NCBI RefSeq assembly: GCF_051106095.1
Contig: NC_135786.1
Location: forward strand, 207,261,001-207,325,000
Direction of reading: 5' to 3'
DNA length: 64,000 bases
DNA from: Pogona vitticeps
Lineage: Eukaryota; Chordata; Lepidosauria; Squamata; Agamidae
Shown here: piece after piece, positions 19,147 to 31,175 of the stretch
Numbering within the stretch: the stretch's first letter is position 1
Layout: every line of letters begins with the position of its first letter
Position numbers and translations under genes: made by a program
Notes under the pieces: model-generated
The model's database searches: none
The model's input: only the letters and a program-made list of their open reading frames with translations
What the model was told of the DNA's origin: nothing

Positions 19147-22100
19147 GTGAGCATTGCGCCGGGTTAGGCCTCCACTCGCCGTAGAGCAGTCCACCCTTTC
19201 ACCCGTGGAAGTGAGGGGGGTTCCTGCGGGGTGGGGTGTCATCGGGCGGCCAGTGAGTCCAGCCGCTAGATAGCTGTACCCCTTGAGCATGTGAAGAGTA
19301 CAGGCCCTTTACCACTGGCTAATGGCGCCTTTCACTCCCAATATCTAGCTTTTCGGGGGGGGGGGTAGGACTTTTGCCACCTCCACTTTAGAAATGTGAC
19401 TGTCGTGGTTGAAGAGGCAGGGCCTCGTTTAAGATTATATAAATTAATATTCTAAGGAAGTAATTTCTGCTTGGCAATAAAATAAATCGTATATTTCTTC
19501 ATTATCGGGGGCCCTCTATCCTTTCAGATTTGATCAGTGTGTTCTTGATGCCTACTGTGTGCTGACTGTATACAAGTGCAGTTTTTAACTTTGTTTTTTG
19601 GATTGTTTCCAAATTTTTGTAAGCTCTTTGGAAGGGTTTGGGGTTTTTGCCTTGAAAAGAGGTGTACTGTACAGTATATATTCCAAATGAATAAAAATTG
19701 GAGTGTTGACCATTGGTACTTGAGTTTGAAACTCCCATGGGTGGGTTGTTCCCAGTGCTTGTATCCCACAGAATGAACTTCACCTTCCTCTTGTAGTCAT
19801 ACAGTACCTAGTTTGATGTACCCACATTTTGTCAATTCCCATGAAAGTATCCTTGATTTATTTTAATTAGTGGTACAGTGAAGCAGTTACTCATCTTAAG
19901 CTGTTATGGCCTGTCAAGTTGCTTCCAATTTATGAATTTTGAGGTGTGTAAAATCCACGCGACGGAGTGAGCGCCTGTCGCTTGTCCCAGCTCCTGCCAA
20001 CCTAGCGGTTCGAAAGCATGCAAATGCAAGTAGATAAATAGGGACTACCTCGGTGGGAAGGTAACAGCGTTCCGTGTCCAAGTCGCACTGGCCATGTGAC
20101 CACGGAAGATTGTCTTCGGACAAAACGCTGGCTCTATGGCTTGGAATCGGGGATGAGCACCGCCCCCTAGAGTCGAACACGACTGGACAAAAATTGTCAA
20201 GGGGAACCTTTACCTTTACCTTTTTAAAATTTTTCAAGGAGTGTTTACCATTGCCATTCTGCAGAGAGTTTTCATGACAAAGCATAGATTTGTAGCCAGG
20301 GCCCTGAATCCTGTAGATATCCATTGTGGTGTAGTAGATAGAGTGACTTCCTAGGACTCGGGAGACTTGGGTTCAAATGCTTACTCGCCCATACATGTCT
20401 CACTTATCCTGAAAGCTCTACTAGGACCACTGTAAGTTGGATGGCACGTAACATCCTAGTTGTACACTGTATCCACTGCACCAGAGCTTACCTGGATCCA
20501 TTTTAGATGACAATATGTATTATTTCAAAATCTGTTCAATCATTTATCCTGTGTTTAGGGGTGCTTTTGCCTGTTCATCTAAGTAGGTTCCATAGCTTTC
20601 CACAAAAGCACCATTCTTCCTAATGATTAGTCAGAATTACCTTTCTTGCAGTTTCAAATCCAACTACCTACATTGTTTTCAGAATCAATCCCTAGAAAGG
20701 TGAGCATAGTTGTAATAGCCTTTATCGTGTCCAGTATGATAAGTACGTACAGTATAAGGTTAGCTCCCCATAAGTTGCTGTGTACTTTTGTTTCACTATC
20801 TTGCTTCTTCACCATGTTCACGTGGTGAACTTTACACCCACTTGAAAGTTTGTTACTTTGATCAGGGTTGGATTAGTACTATTAGTAGATCACAATAAAT
20901 ACTCTTTCAGTTAGGATTTTCAGAAACAATTACTTTAAAGGTTTGTTGTGGGTTTTTCAGGCTCTTTGGCCGTGTTCTGAAGGTTGTTCTTCCTGATGTT
21001 TTGCCAATCTCTGTGGCCAGCATCTTCAGGTCTCTGTGGCCGGCATCTTCAGTCCTCTGAAGATGCTGGCCACAGAGACTGGCAAAACGTCAGGAAAAAC
21101 AACCTTCAGAACATGGCCAAAGAGCCTGAAAAACCCACAACAACCATTAGATCCCGGCCGTGAAAGCCTTCACGAATACAATTACTTTAAAGGTTGTTTC
21201 CCAAAATGGTATCTTGTAATAGTATTGTTGTTATGTGCAGTCAAGTTAGAACCGACAAATAGCAACCCTAATAGGGCTTTCAAGGTAACTGTGAGACATT
21301 TGGGCAGGCACCTACCTATGGTCTCCTATTAGTATTGAAATTAGGCTGCCTATAGGGCATATTAACCAGGAAATATATTCCATTCATGCAGACTTCCTTT
21401 GGCATGAACATGCTTTGGATTGTTATGTGCATCATAGTATTTAATGAATTGAGATCTAAAAATGGCTATCAGAATTGTCTGGGTTATCTTGTATGTTTGC
21501 GTTTTTTACTATGGGGGGAAATATTTGTAAACAATAGATAATACATCTTAAAAATATGAACACTTGTAACTTCTGGTGACCTTATGTTTTGTTTAGGTCA
21601 TTCATAATTGTAGAATATTGAGGAGTCAGATTCCTTTTTAAGATTTATACACAAAACCTACCAGCAGTGTGTTTTAGAAGAAAATTGAGTATCAGTATGT
21701 GGTGTCAGTAGCCATGCTCAAAGGAAGAACATTCTTGGGTTTTGTTATATTGGTCTTTCAAGTGCTACATTTAAGGCTGGCCGAAATCTAAACTAGAATT
21801 AGAACTGCCTGTAATAATTCTGGTCCCTTTCCTGCATCTGTAGACCCACCCTGTTTCTGACCAATAAAAATAGCTGCATGAAGTCACTTAGGTGTGTTCT
21901 TGTTATACATAATAGAACACTATAAAAATAGCTTTCTGTTTTGTGACAGTGCTTGGCTTTCAGACTTCAGTATAACAGAAGTGGTGCTGGCTGAACCCTA
22001 ATTTAAAGATTATTCCAGTACTGAAGTATTTTTAGGAGTAAGTCCCACTGAACTCTGTGTCTCTGTCCATTTGTGACTAGCCCTCCCTTGAGGGTATTTA

Positions 22101-25100
22101 AAACCTTTGAGTGTATACCTGCTGCAGAAATAAGAAGGTGTTATGTCAGCAACACTACTGACTAGTAGTTACACACCTGGTTGTTTGCCATCCAGTCACA
22201 TGACAGGGCGTGCATTAGATTAGATTAACGTTAGTTTGGGGGGGGGAAATCAATTACAGAAAGAAAGTCAAAGAGGTGGAAAAATTGTAGTTGTGAAGTC
22301 AATGCCGGTGGTATGTTTAGGGTCAAATTATATGTTCCATTTTGAAAAGCCTGTTTAGACCTGATCTTGTACTGTTTTTCAGAAAAAGCAGTCACAAGGC
22401 TCTCTGAAACAGTTCAGGACTACAGGGTTCAATTCACTTTGTGTGAGGGGGGAGGGAACGTTTTTGTCTGGCAAAGTGTGAGCATCTGTTTGGTGGGGAA
22501 CCCCAAAAACAGACTGGGGTGTGGGATGCGCTTTGACTACTTGTGTTGCAGATTATGTGGCTTATGGATTTCATCAGAAGGTTCTAATTCTGTTCTGAGC
22601 CAGGTTTGATCACCACAGTCCCATACTGTGAATTTTTTAGTAAATAACCTTGCAGCCTCAAAGAAAGTAGGAAGTTTGTGGCAGTGTAACAGAGAGTAAT
22701 GTACGTAGGTACTAGTGGTAGATCATGATACAACTACGAAGAGAGGGAGGAAGGACTGCAGAGAATTCAAAACGTTATGAGCAAAAGTGAGGATTTACAT
22801 TCCCAATCAATCCTGAAGCACTCTACCTTTCAATTTTTAATACACAGGGTATCTTTGAATATACTCAGTGAGCTTAGAAATAAATCTAGAATATTCACAT
22901 GGGCATTTCGTTAGGAAGTAGGTAGAGGAAGTGAACATTAATGTGTGAGCTGTGGCTAAGGAAGTTTCTGCTGGACAAAAAAGGAACCATATTGGCACCT
23001 GCAGCCTGTTTTTGAAGCAGCTGTGTGCCATTCAGAGACAGTCTGCTTTCGGATTCCTTACTTGAATGATGATGAGAACTAAGGATAATGTATTAATAGT
23101 TTTCTGCCAAAGTGCATCTCAATAGGCTTTGCATGATATTTCCTCAAGTGCCTTTTGAATGACAGTATGAGATACTCCCTCAGGTAGAAATAGCATGGGC
23201 CGTCTTGCTGGAGGGAATAAATAATTGCAGTGTGAATTGTTCCAATCTACTCTTGTCTTTTATTAAACTGAGAGATAGGCACATGAAAAGGAAAAATATA
23301 GGTGGTTTTGAGGGATTCTAGATATTAATCTGCAATTTCCATCAGCTCTTGCTGGTGTATCCACCTTGGTATATATCCTGTTTTCCCAAAAATAAGACCT
23401 AACCTGAAAATAAGCCCTAGTATGATTTTTCAGGATGCTCGTAATATAAGCCCTACCCCAAAAATAAGCCCTTGTTAAGTGAAACCCTGCCCTCCACTGT
23501 TGTGCAGCAACCAGAAGATGACATGACTGTAAAATAATACATCCCCTGAAAATAAGCCCTAATGCGTTTTTCGAGCAAAAATTAATATAAGATCCTGTCT
23601 TATTTTTGGGGAAACACAGTATTCTGTAAAGAACTGAGAAAGGGGGGGTGCTATAAAGTGGTGATTTTGGTGCTTCCTTGCCTTTAAAATTAAAAATCCC
23701 ACTAGAGGACCATTTGTGTGCTGCAATTGCATAGCAAGGTAACACACTCTCTCTTTCCAGATAATTAAAAATGTAAACATTAAAACAAACTTTCACTGAA
23801 CAGTACAGGCAATAGAAAGTTGGATAAAGTCATTTGTCACTGATTAAATCTCTACTAATATCCAGCAGATGTTTATGTTCAGGAATATGTTTCTGAGAAA
23901 AAAATATTTCGTCTTTGAGATATTGAATATTGTTTAAGAGGAGGGATGTGGTGGCGCTGTGGGTTAAACTGCAGAAGCCTCTGTGCTGCAAGGTCGGAAG
24001 ACCAGCAGCCATAAGATCAAATCCATGCAGTGGAGTGAGCTCCTGTCGCTTGTCCCAGCTCCTGCCAACCTAGCAGTTCAAAAGCATGCAAGTGCAAATA
24101 GATAAATAGGTACTACCATGGTGGGAAGGTAACAGCATTCCATGTCTAGTTGTGCTGGCCATGCGCTGGCACAAGCTTTTTTGCTCTTGAGGGTTCATGA
24201 GATGTGGAATTAGATGTGTGCACACACAATTGTGCATGTATGCATGCACGTTCTTCCAAAGTGCAACAGTGCAGATATAGATCATTTCTCCCCTCACTGC
24301 TAAGAGCAGAAGAAAGGCCACTCTATAAGAGGATCTCTGGAAGAGAAACTAGAGAGCCTTTATCAGTGCTCAAACTGGCGGGAAGAGAAATTCAGCATCA
24401 GTGAGGGGCATGGAAGGGATGCAGTTCTGGTCTTGTCTGGCTGCATGAAGCTCCAGGCTGCTAATTGTGTTTCTCTGTTTGAAGTGCACAGACAATGTAG
24501 TAATGCCATGGTTTTAGACTACATTGTGAGTTAATACAGTATTAGTAAACTCTACAGCAATGGTTGTTAACCTGGGGGATATCACCCCCCAGGAGGTGAT
24601 TTTGTTTTTCAGAGGGGCAATGGAATGAAAAGGGGTGACACGGGGGTGAAGGAACAGAAGGGGGTTGATAGGGGGCGATGGAGCTGCCGTGCTGCCACCA
24701 CCATTGAGGAAGTTATCATTGCTCCCCTCCCTGCGTTGCCGGATCCAGAGCAGGTGGTACTGGCAGAGGAAGTGGTGCTGCTGCTGCCACCACCATTGAG
24801 GAAGTTATCATCACCCCCCTCCGCATGGCACCTCCATGCCGCCACCATGGGGAGGGGGCTGATTATAACTTCCTCAAGGGGGAGTTTCTTTCAAAAAGGT
24901 TAAGAACCACTGCTCTACAGCACCAAAGTCAGCCTAAGTGACTGGTAATACACATAAGATGTTTGTGCTGTAACTGCTGTTGTGCATGTCTTATGATGGT
25001 GATGATGGCAATTAGCATTCCAAGGATATGACTTAGATGCCATCACTGTGTTGCTACTTGAAGTTGGGCAATGAGGTAAGAGTTTCATGTTACCACAGAA

Positions 25101-28100
25101 CAAGTCCAGCAGCCTATTTACAAGTATACAAAGTCAAGACTGAAGTAGATCAAAATGCTGAATTGAGAAAGGATCCCAAGGCTTTGTTTGAATTTTCTAG
25201 GAAGGAGCTTTACCTTTAATTTGCAAAACAGAAAAAAATGGTGTGTGTTCTTATTACAAAGCACACTTTGTTCTTCCCTGTGTCACCAATGTATCATGAC
25301 CATGCTAGCTTTCAGCTGGGAAATGGATGAATAATAGGACTTCTTAACGTGGATACAGTTCTTTGGTAGCTGATGTTTGTCTGGTGGACTTAGATTTGCT
25401 CCATACCATTGGAAGAAGTTAATGTTTTGCCATTAACGTTCACATCATTGCTCTTTGTTCCACAAAAGAAAACTAATAAGTGTCATATGTGTTTCTTATT
25501 TGAAGGGGAGTTACTTTAAGTAGAAAAACTATAAGAAGAAATGGTTAATGCCATTTTTCAGTGCCATGGTATTATCCAGCCCACTTTCTCTCCTCTGCCT
25601 ATTCCCAACCTAGGGATGTGTTGCAGAGTTTTGAATTTCTGGCTAAAATTCCTTGTATTATACAGTAGATATACAGAGATTCTCGGAGGAGAATAGCTTC
25701 AGATTCCCTACATAGTCCACCCCTTTATCATTAACTGGCATTACAGTTTTAGTAACTCTCTCTGAGATATTTATAGAAGTAAGAATAAAAATGCTTGATT
25801 ATTGTGAAGAGATCAACAGCAAACAAAGAGCTTATTTCAACAGACTAAAGAGAGGGAAAGAGCACTCATCAGAGAGGTGGGACTATCTTTGAATTAAGAG
25901 TGGGGAAAGAATTATTGTTTAATGTTGGGTAGATTGACAGCCACACCACCCAACAAAAGTTCCCTCCCAGCCACACAAACCACAGATAGAATGTGAAGTT
26001 GTAAATTCCCAACAAGATGATCCTCTCCATGGATGTGATATATCATATTGCTAAGCCAGGTATCACCCATCCTATATTTAGGCAGAAAAAAAAAAAATCA
26101 GACACAGATATGTAACTGTGGAAAGGATGTATATGTCTTAGTAAACCACAGCCTAAATGCATCAACAATGTGATGTGGCAGGAAAAAAAAGCCTAATATA
26201 ATTTTAGGTTGCATCAACAGAAGTATGGCATCCAGCTCTAGAGAAGTAATAGTTCTACTCAATTCTGCTTTGGTCAGACTTTATTTGCACTAATGTGTCT
26301 ATTATTGGGCACCAAAGTTTCAAAAGAATATGGACAATCTGGATCATGTTCTGAGGATGGCAAACAAATTGGAAAGAGTCTGGATGTAATAAATGGCTGC
26401 ACAAATTTGAGTATGTTTAGCCTCAAAAAGCGAAGACTGAAGTAGAATATGGTAACATGATAGGGCTTGTCACATGGAAGTAGGAATAAGCTTGTTTTCT
26501 GCTGCTTCAGAAGGTAGAACTAGAGATGGGCATGGTCCTCGGTTTGGAAGTTCATGCCAATCCTTGGACTTGAACCACAGGTGCTGTGTGTTCCCTTCTC
26601 CCATCCCCATAACCGGATCCCCCACTCACCAGCTGGTGCCCACTGCTCTTTTCCTCCTCTTTGGGCATTCAATCATTCTTGGCAGGAACACATGCTTCCC
26701 TCCTCTGCCTCCTCTGGCAGCCAACCACTCAGATGTCGTGCAAGGATTTCTGCAGCACTGCCACTGAATGGACGGCTGGTGGTTTGCTTACCCCCACTGT
26801 AGCAGCTTTCTAAAGAAATGGGCTTTTGGATTCCTCTGCTGGAACAGTTCTGTAGTTTGCAGTATAGGACTGTTACGGGAGGGACCACAGCTGAATGAAG
26901 AGGTATTTACTTTGCATGCACAAAGTTTCCAGCTTGGTATCTCCAGGGTCAGGTAACAATGATAGGGCTGTCACATGGAAGTTATTACTTGCAGAACCAG
27001 TAATAATGAGCTCCATGGACAAATAATCTTAAATGCTGCACAGCAGTTGCTTCAGTTATATTGAAGCTGTGAAATCTATTTGTAGAATTAAATCTCTACT
27101 TCACTGTTTTGGTCTTGCAGAACAACCCCTTATGTAAACAAGGTAGCATTGCTTTGAAAATAGGTTAGAACATAATATCTCTGCTTTCTGTTTTGTTTTG
27201 TTTTATAATTTCTAAGGTTAAACTTGAAGGTATGTAAGCAGGCTAGTACTTGGGGAAATGCCCTGATAACATTTTTCCATTGTTTGAAATATCTGTAATT
27301 CTGTGACAAATAACAACTGAATGGAGAGGCACATATTCATTATTGTGTTGGGTCCCACACAATCCAAATACTTGCAAGTCCTCAGCAATGCTAGACCTTA
27401 GTCCCCAGCAGTCATCTGTTAAGGTTTTTCTTCAGCAGTAGATTATGGTGTTTGTCTGCATTTTTTTTCAACAGCGGTAATTTATGCTGAGATGTTTCAT
27501 GTCAGCACTACTAGGTTCAAAGAGTCCAAATGGTTCAGATACTTGCTTTTAAGAATCTCGATTTGCTGCCTGAAGCAAATAGCACATGGCCACACCCAAT
27601 TCACAAGCCAAAGCTAACTGGTACAGTACTTGATTGTACTGTAACATACTTGATATCCCTGGGATAATTTATCAACCACAAGCTGTGCAGTGGATAAAGT
27701 TCTGTCCTCCAAAAAAGAGAAATGGTCAGGAGGAACAGTGAAGAGCTGCTTGCACTGCCCCACCTCACCTGCTGCCTGAGGCAGTTGCTTCAGTCTGCTC
27801 AATGGTAGTACTCAACCCCCAACAAACAGCAGTGTAATAACTCCCATCAGGTAATAACTCCCATTGAGAAGACCTTCATCTAAAGCAGGCACTAACCAGA
27901 AACAAGAAAAGCTTCCTTGAACTTGCTTTTGAACTGTAACTTGGAAGGTGTAAGTATCTTTGAATCATTAATCATTCTACAGATTTGATCCAGCAGCATC
28001 CTGTTAAAAGGTATGCCAACCATCAACCCAGGAATAACGAACTCTCAGAGTAAATATTTGAAAAGTGTGTGCAGTGAGGCTGATCTAGCCCAGTTCACAT

Positions 28101-31100
28101 AAAAATCACTTCCTTAGTAGCGAAAAGTCCCACATGTTCTGTGAGATCTACCCATAAATGGGCATGACTCTGAGAATTGTGTGATCTTCATGAATAAAGT
28201 GGTCTGTTTCATAAAGTACAAATTACACTAACAATTCTTCACTCCGTTTATCTTGCATGTGCTAGCTTTGCCTCCAAGGGTGATGTAAACAAAGTAATGG
28301 TGGTGTAAACAAAAACAACAGCATTTTGTCTTGATAAGACATGAAGAATAATTTTTGCAAATCAAAATCCCAGTTTTTCTTCCTGTCATATTCCAACTGG
28401 TTACGTGCAGTTTTAACCAACTCAAAAGGAAGGGATTTTATCTTTCCCTTTCCACTCCCCTCTGCTTATGTGGATTGGTGGTGGGGATTGTTTGTGCTAC
28501 AGCTGGAGAAGAAATTGACAAAATCTGCTTTTATTAGGGACTTTCTGGAATTCTTTCCATTTTGTGTTATGGTTATGGCATACTATAGGTGTAATTATAT
28601 TTTTCATTCTTTTTGTACTTGTGAAGAAAATTGTTTTGATTCCCTCCTAGCTCCTAATTTGAGCAATACGTGATTTGGAATAGCGTGCTTTGATAGGCTT
28701 TATGCTTACTTAATTTCTGTTCTTCCAAGGATTTTTTTGTTTTGTTTTGGGTTTGTTTTTGGTAATTTGGTATGTCACCGTGGCTGAAATCCTGTTGCTT
28801 ATTGTAGTAAATCATAGCTAAAGTAGACTCTTTGACTTATTAGAGATTTCGTGAGTCAGTTCCTCTGATTTTTTGGGTATTGTATTCATTGATCCTTTTT
28901 TAGTATTGTATCTCACTGTTATTACTTTAATACTGTCTTGTAATTGTTGTAAGCTGGCTTGGGTTTTTTTTTAATTAGAAAGGTGGGTTAAAAATTTAAA
29001 TAAAATAAAAATGATTGAGTGGGGCTATTTTAGTTGAAACTTACTGTGCTAAGCAACAGGATTTCAGACAACATGTACAAACTGTGTCCAAGAATATACT
29101 TTCCTGCTACCTTTTTCAAACTGCTGCTCCTCTAAATCATTGTGTTGTTAAAGCAAAGGATTTTTGAGAAAATCTGTGCAGTGTTGTGACCTGTGCTGTT
29201 ACTCTTCTTTCCCCAGATTGCTCTGACTTCCTTTCTGGCTTTCTTCTTTTTTTCTGAATCTTTGGAATGGGGAAATCTTTTTCCAGTCTTTCAGAATATC
29301 TGTGAAGTAAGTTTATCATTTAGCATTGTGAAGTACTGAGGGGAAGTCATGTTGACTGAACATTTACTGAACAAATAAATACATTACTAATTGGCTTGAA
29401 AAATGTGGACTCATTACCAGTTTTACCTAATGCTGTGCTGTGAAATTTGAGCATGACTTCAAATCACTGGATATTCATCAGTGTTTCTCATCTTTCTTAA
29501 TCCACAACCCTACTTTAATCTAATAATTCTACATTAATTAACCTGGAGTATTCCAATAATTTTTAATGAATGATTATTCGCCTTTCTGTTTGTTCGGCTT
29601 ATGTTATTTACATACATAATCTGTATCAGTGTGTGTCTGTTCTGAGGTAGTTGATATTTCAGATTAGATAAACAATAGGATACTAAGTTTTTCAAAACTA
29701 AGGAAAATATAAGTGGTGCCCCGCATAGCGAGGTTAATCCGTTCTGGATTAACCGTCGCTATGGGGAAACATCGCTATATGGAACAGAAAACGGCATAGA
29801 AACACAGAAACTTAGTTTAATGCGTTCCTGTGGCTCTAAAACTCACCGTTGTGCGAAGTTTCCCCATAGCGCCGCCATTTTCGCGCCCTCGGTAAGCGAG
29901 GGCAGGGCGCGAAAACAATGTGGGCGGCCATTTTGGGTGTTCCGGCGGCCATTTTGGAACCACCGAACAGCTGATTCCCCGACATCGCAATGCGAAGATC
30001 GGTAAGCGAAACGCTTACCGATCGTCGCAAAGCGGGTTTTGCCCATAGAGGCCATCGGTATGCGATTGCATTAGTGAACCCAAAAAAGGGATCGCTATGC
30101 AAATTTGTCATTAAACGGTGCGCTCGTTATGCAAGGCACCACTGTATTTACTGTAGAATGGCATATGTGTTGCCTATATATACTTACCTTGACAATGTAA
30201 ACTGAAGGGAGTGATATCTGTTAAAAATATGTATTCATAAATATGACCCACTTTGTTTAAATGCTCAGGGTGGTTTATGACATGGTCTGAGGCTATGTTG
30301 CAACCAGACCAAAAGGACAAGAGATTTTTTTTTATATGAATCCTCATATTTTGGCTACTGTATCAGTGCAGTCTGTGTCTTGTTCAGCAGCTCCTTCAGG
30401 GGTGAATGGAAAATTATTTTATTTATCTCTTGCCACTACTGATTATGTGTGAGAGAAGAAGCTGATTGTTTTAAGATAAGTTTTCTGTCAACTTTACGGT
30501 GTATTATAAAAATCAGTGAAGACTGGTTTTCTGCCCAACAGCCTCTTTAAGAACTACAGACACCATGCAGTAGGACACTATTGTGTTCTTCCCATTTAGA
30601 TGAGAAATGTGAAGTTCAAGGGGCATTTCCTTTAAAAGTGACAGTTAGCATGGCCTGCTGGCACACAAGCCTTCTGGACATTTCTCTTAAAGAGGCACAC
30701 TCAGCAATCCAGTTCCTGATTTGCTCTTGGAGTCAAGATTGGTGGAAATGTTTTTGGCTTCAAGTGGCGATGTTGAATACTAATTGATAGGTGAATGCAG
30801 ACAACATAGGTACCTTCATATACAGAAGATGCACCAGGTCCCCAGAGGAAGAGAGATCACGTCTCCAAGATGCTTTGTGCCATCAGTTAATTCAGGGTCA
30901 AGTGACATTAAGAACATATTTTTTGTCCACGCACATAATTCCTTCAAAGTTCAGTGCATCAACAGCTGGACTTGCAAACAAAGTCTCTCTTGACCTCTCA
31001 TTAGCCCCACACAGAATGGCTGATAAAGAATTGTGGGAGCTGTAGAGTCAACCTTTGGCCAGCTACCTGCCTGGGATTAAACTCAGGTTGCGAGTAGAGG

Positions 31101-31144
31101 CTTGACTGCAGTACTGTAGTTTAACCATTGAGCCACAGGGCTGT

Positions 31145-31175
<31 letters not shown>

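Noticed and set aside
23263-23796. 177-codon minus-strand frame
   Set aside because: It runs through the 'aaaataagac' miniature element, whose direct and inverted repeats create the apparent tandem peptide (TRAYF type). Not a gene.
26474-26802. Two overlapping frames of 82-97 codons with proline-rich sequence
   Set aside because: No recognisable domain or splice partners. Local C-richness accounts for the composition.
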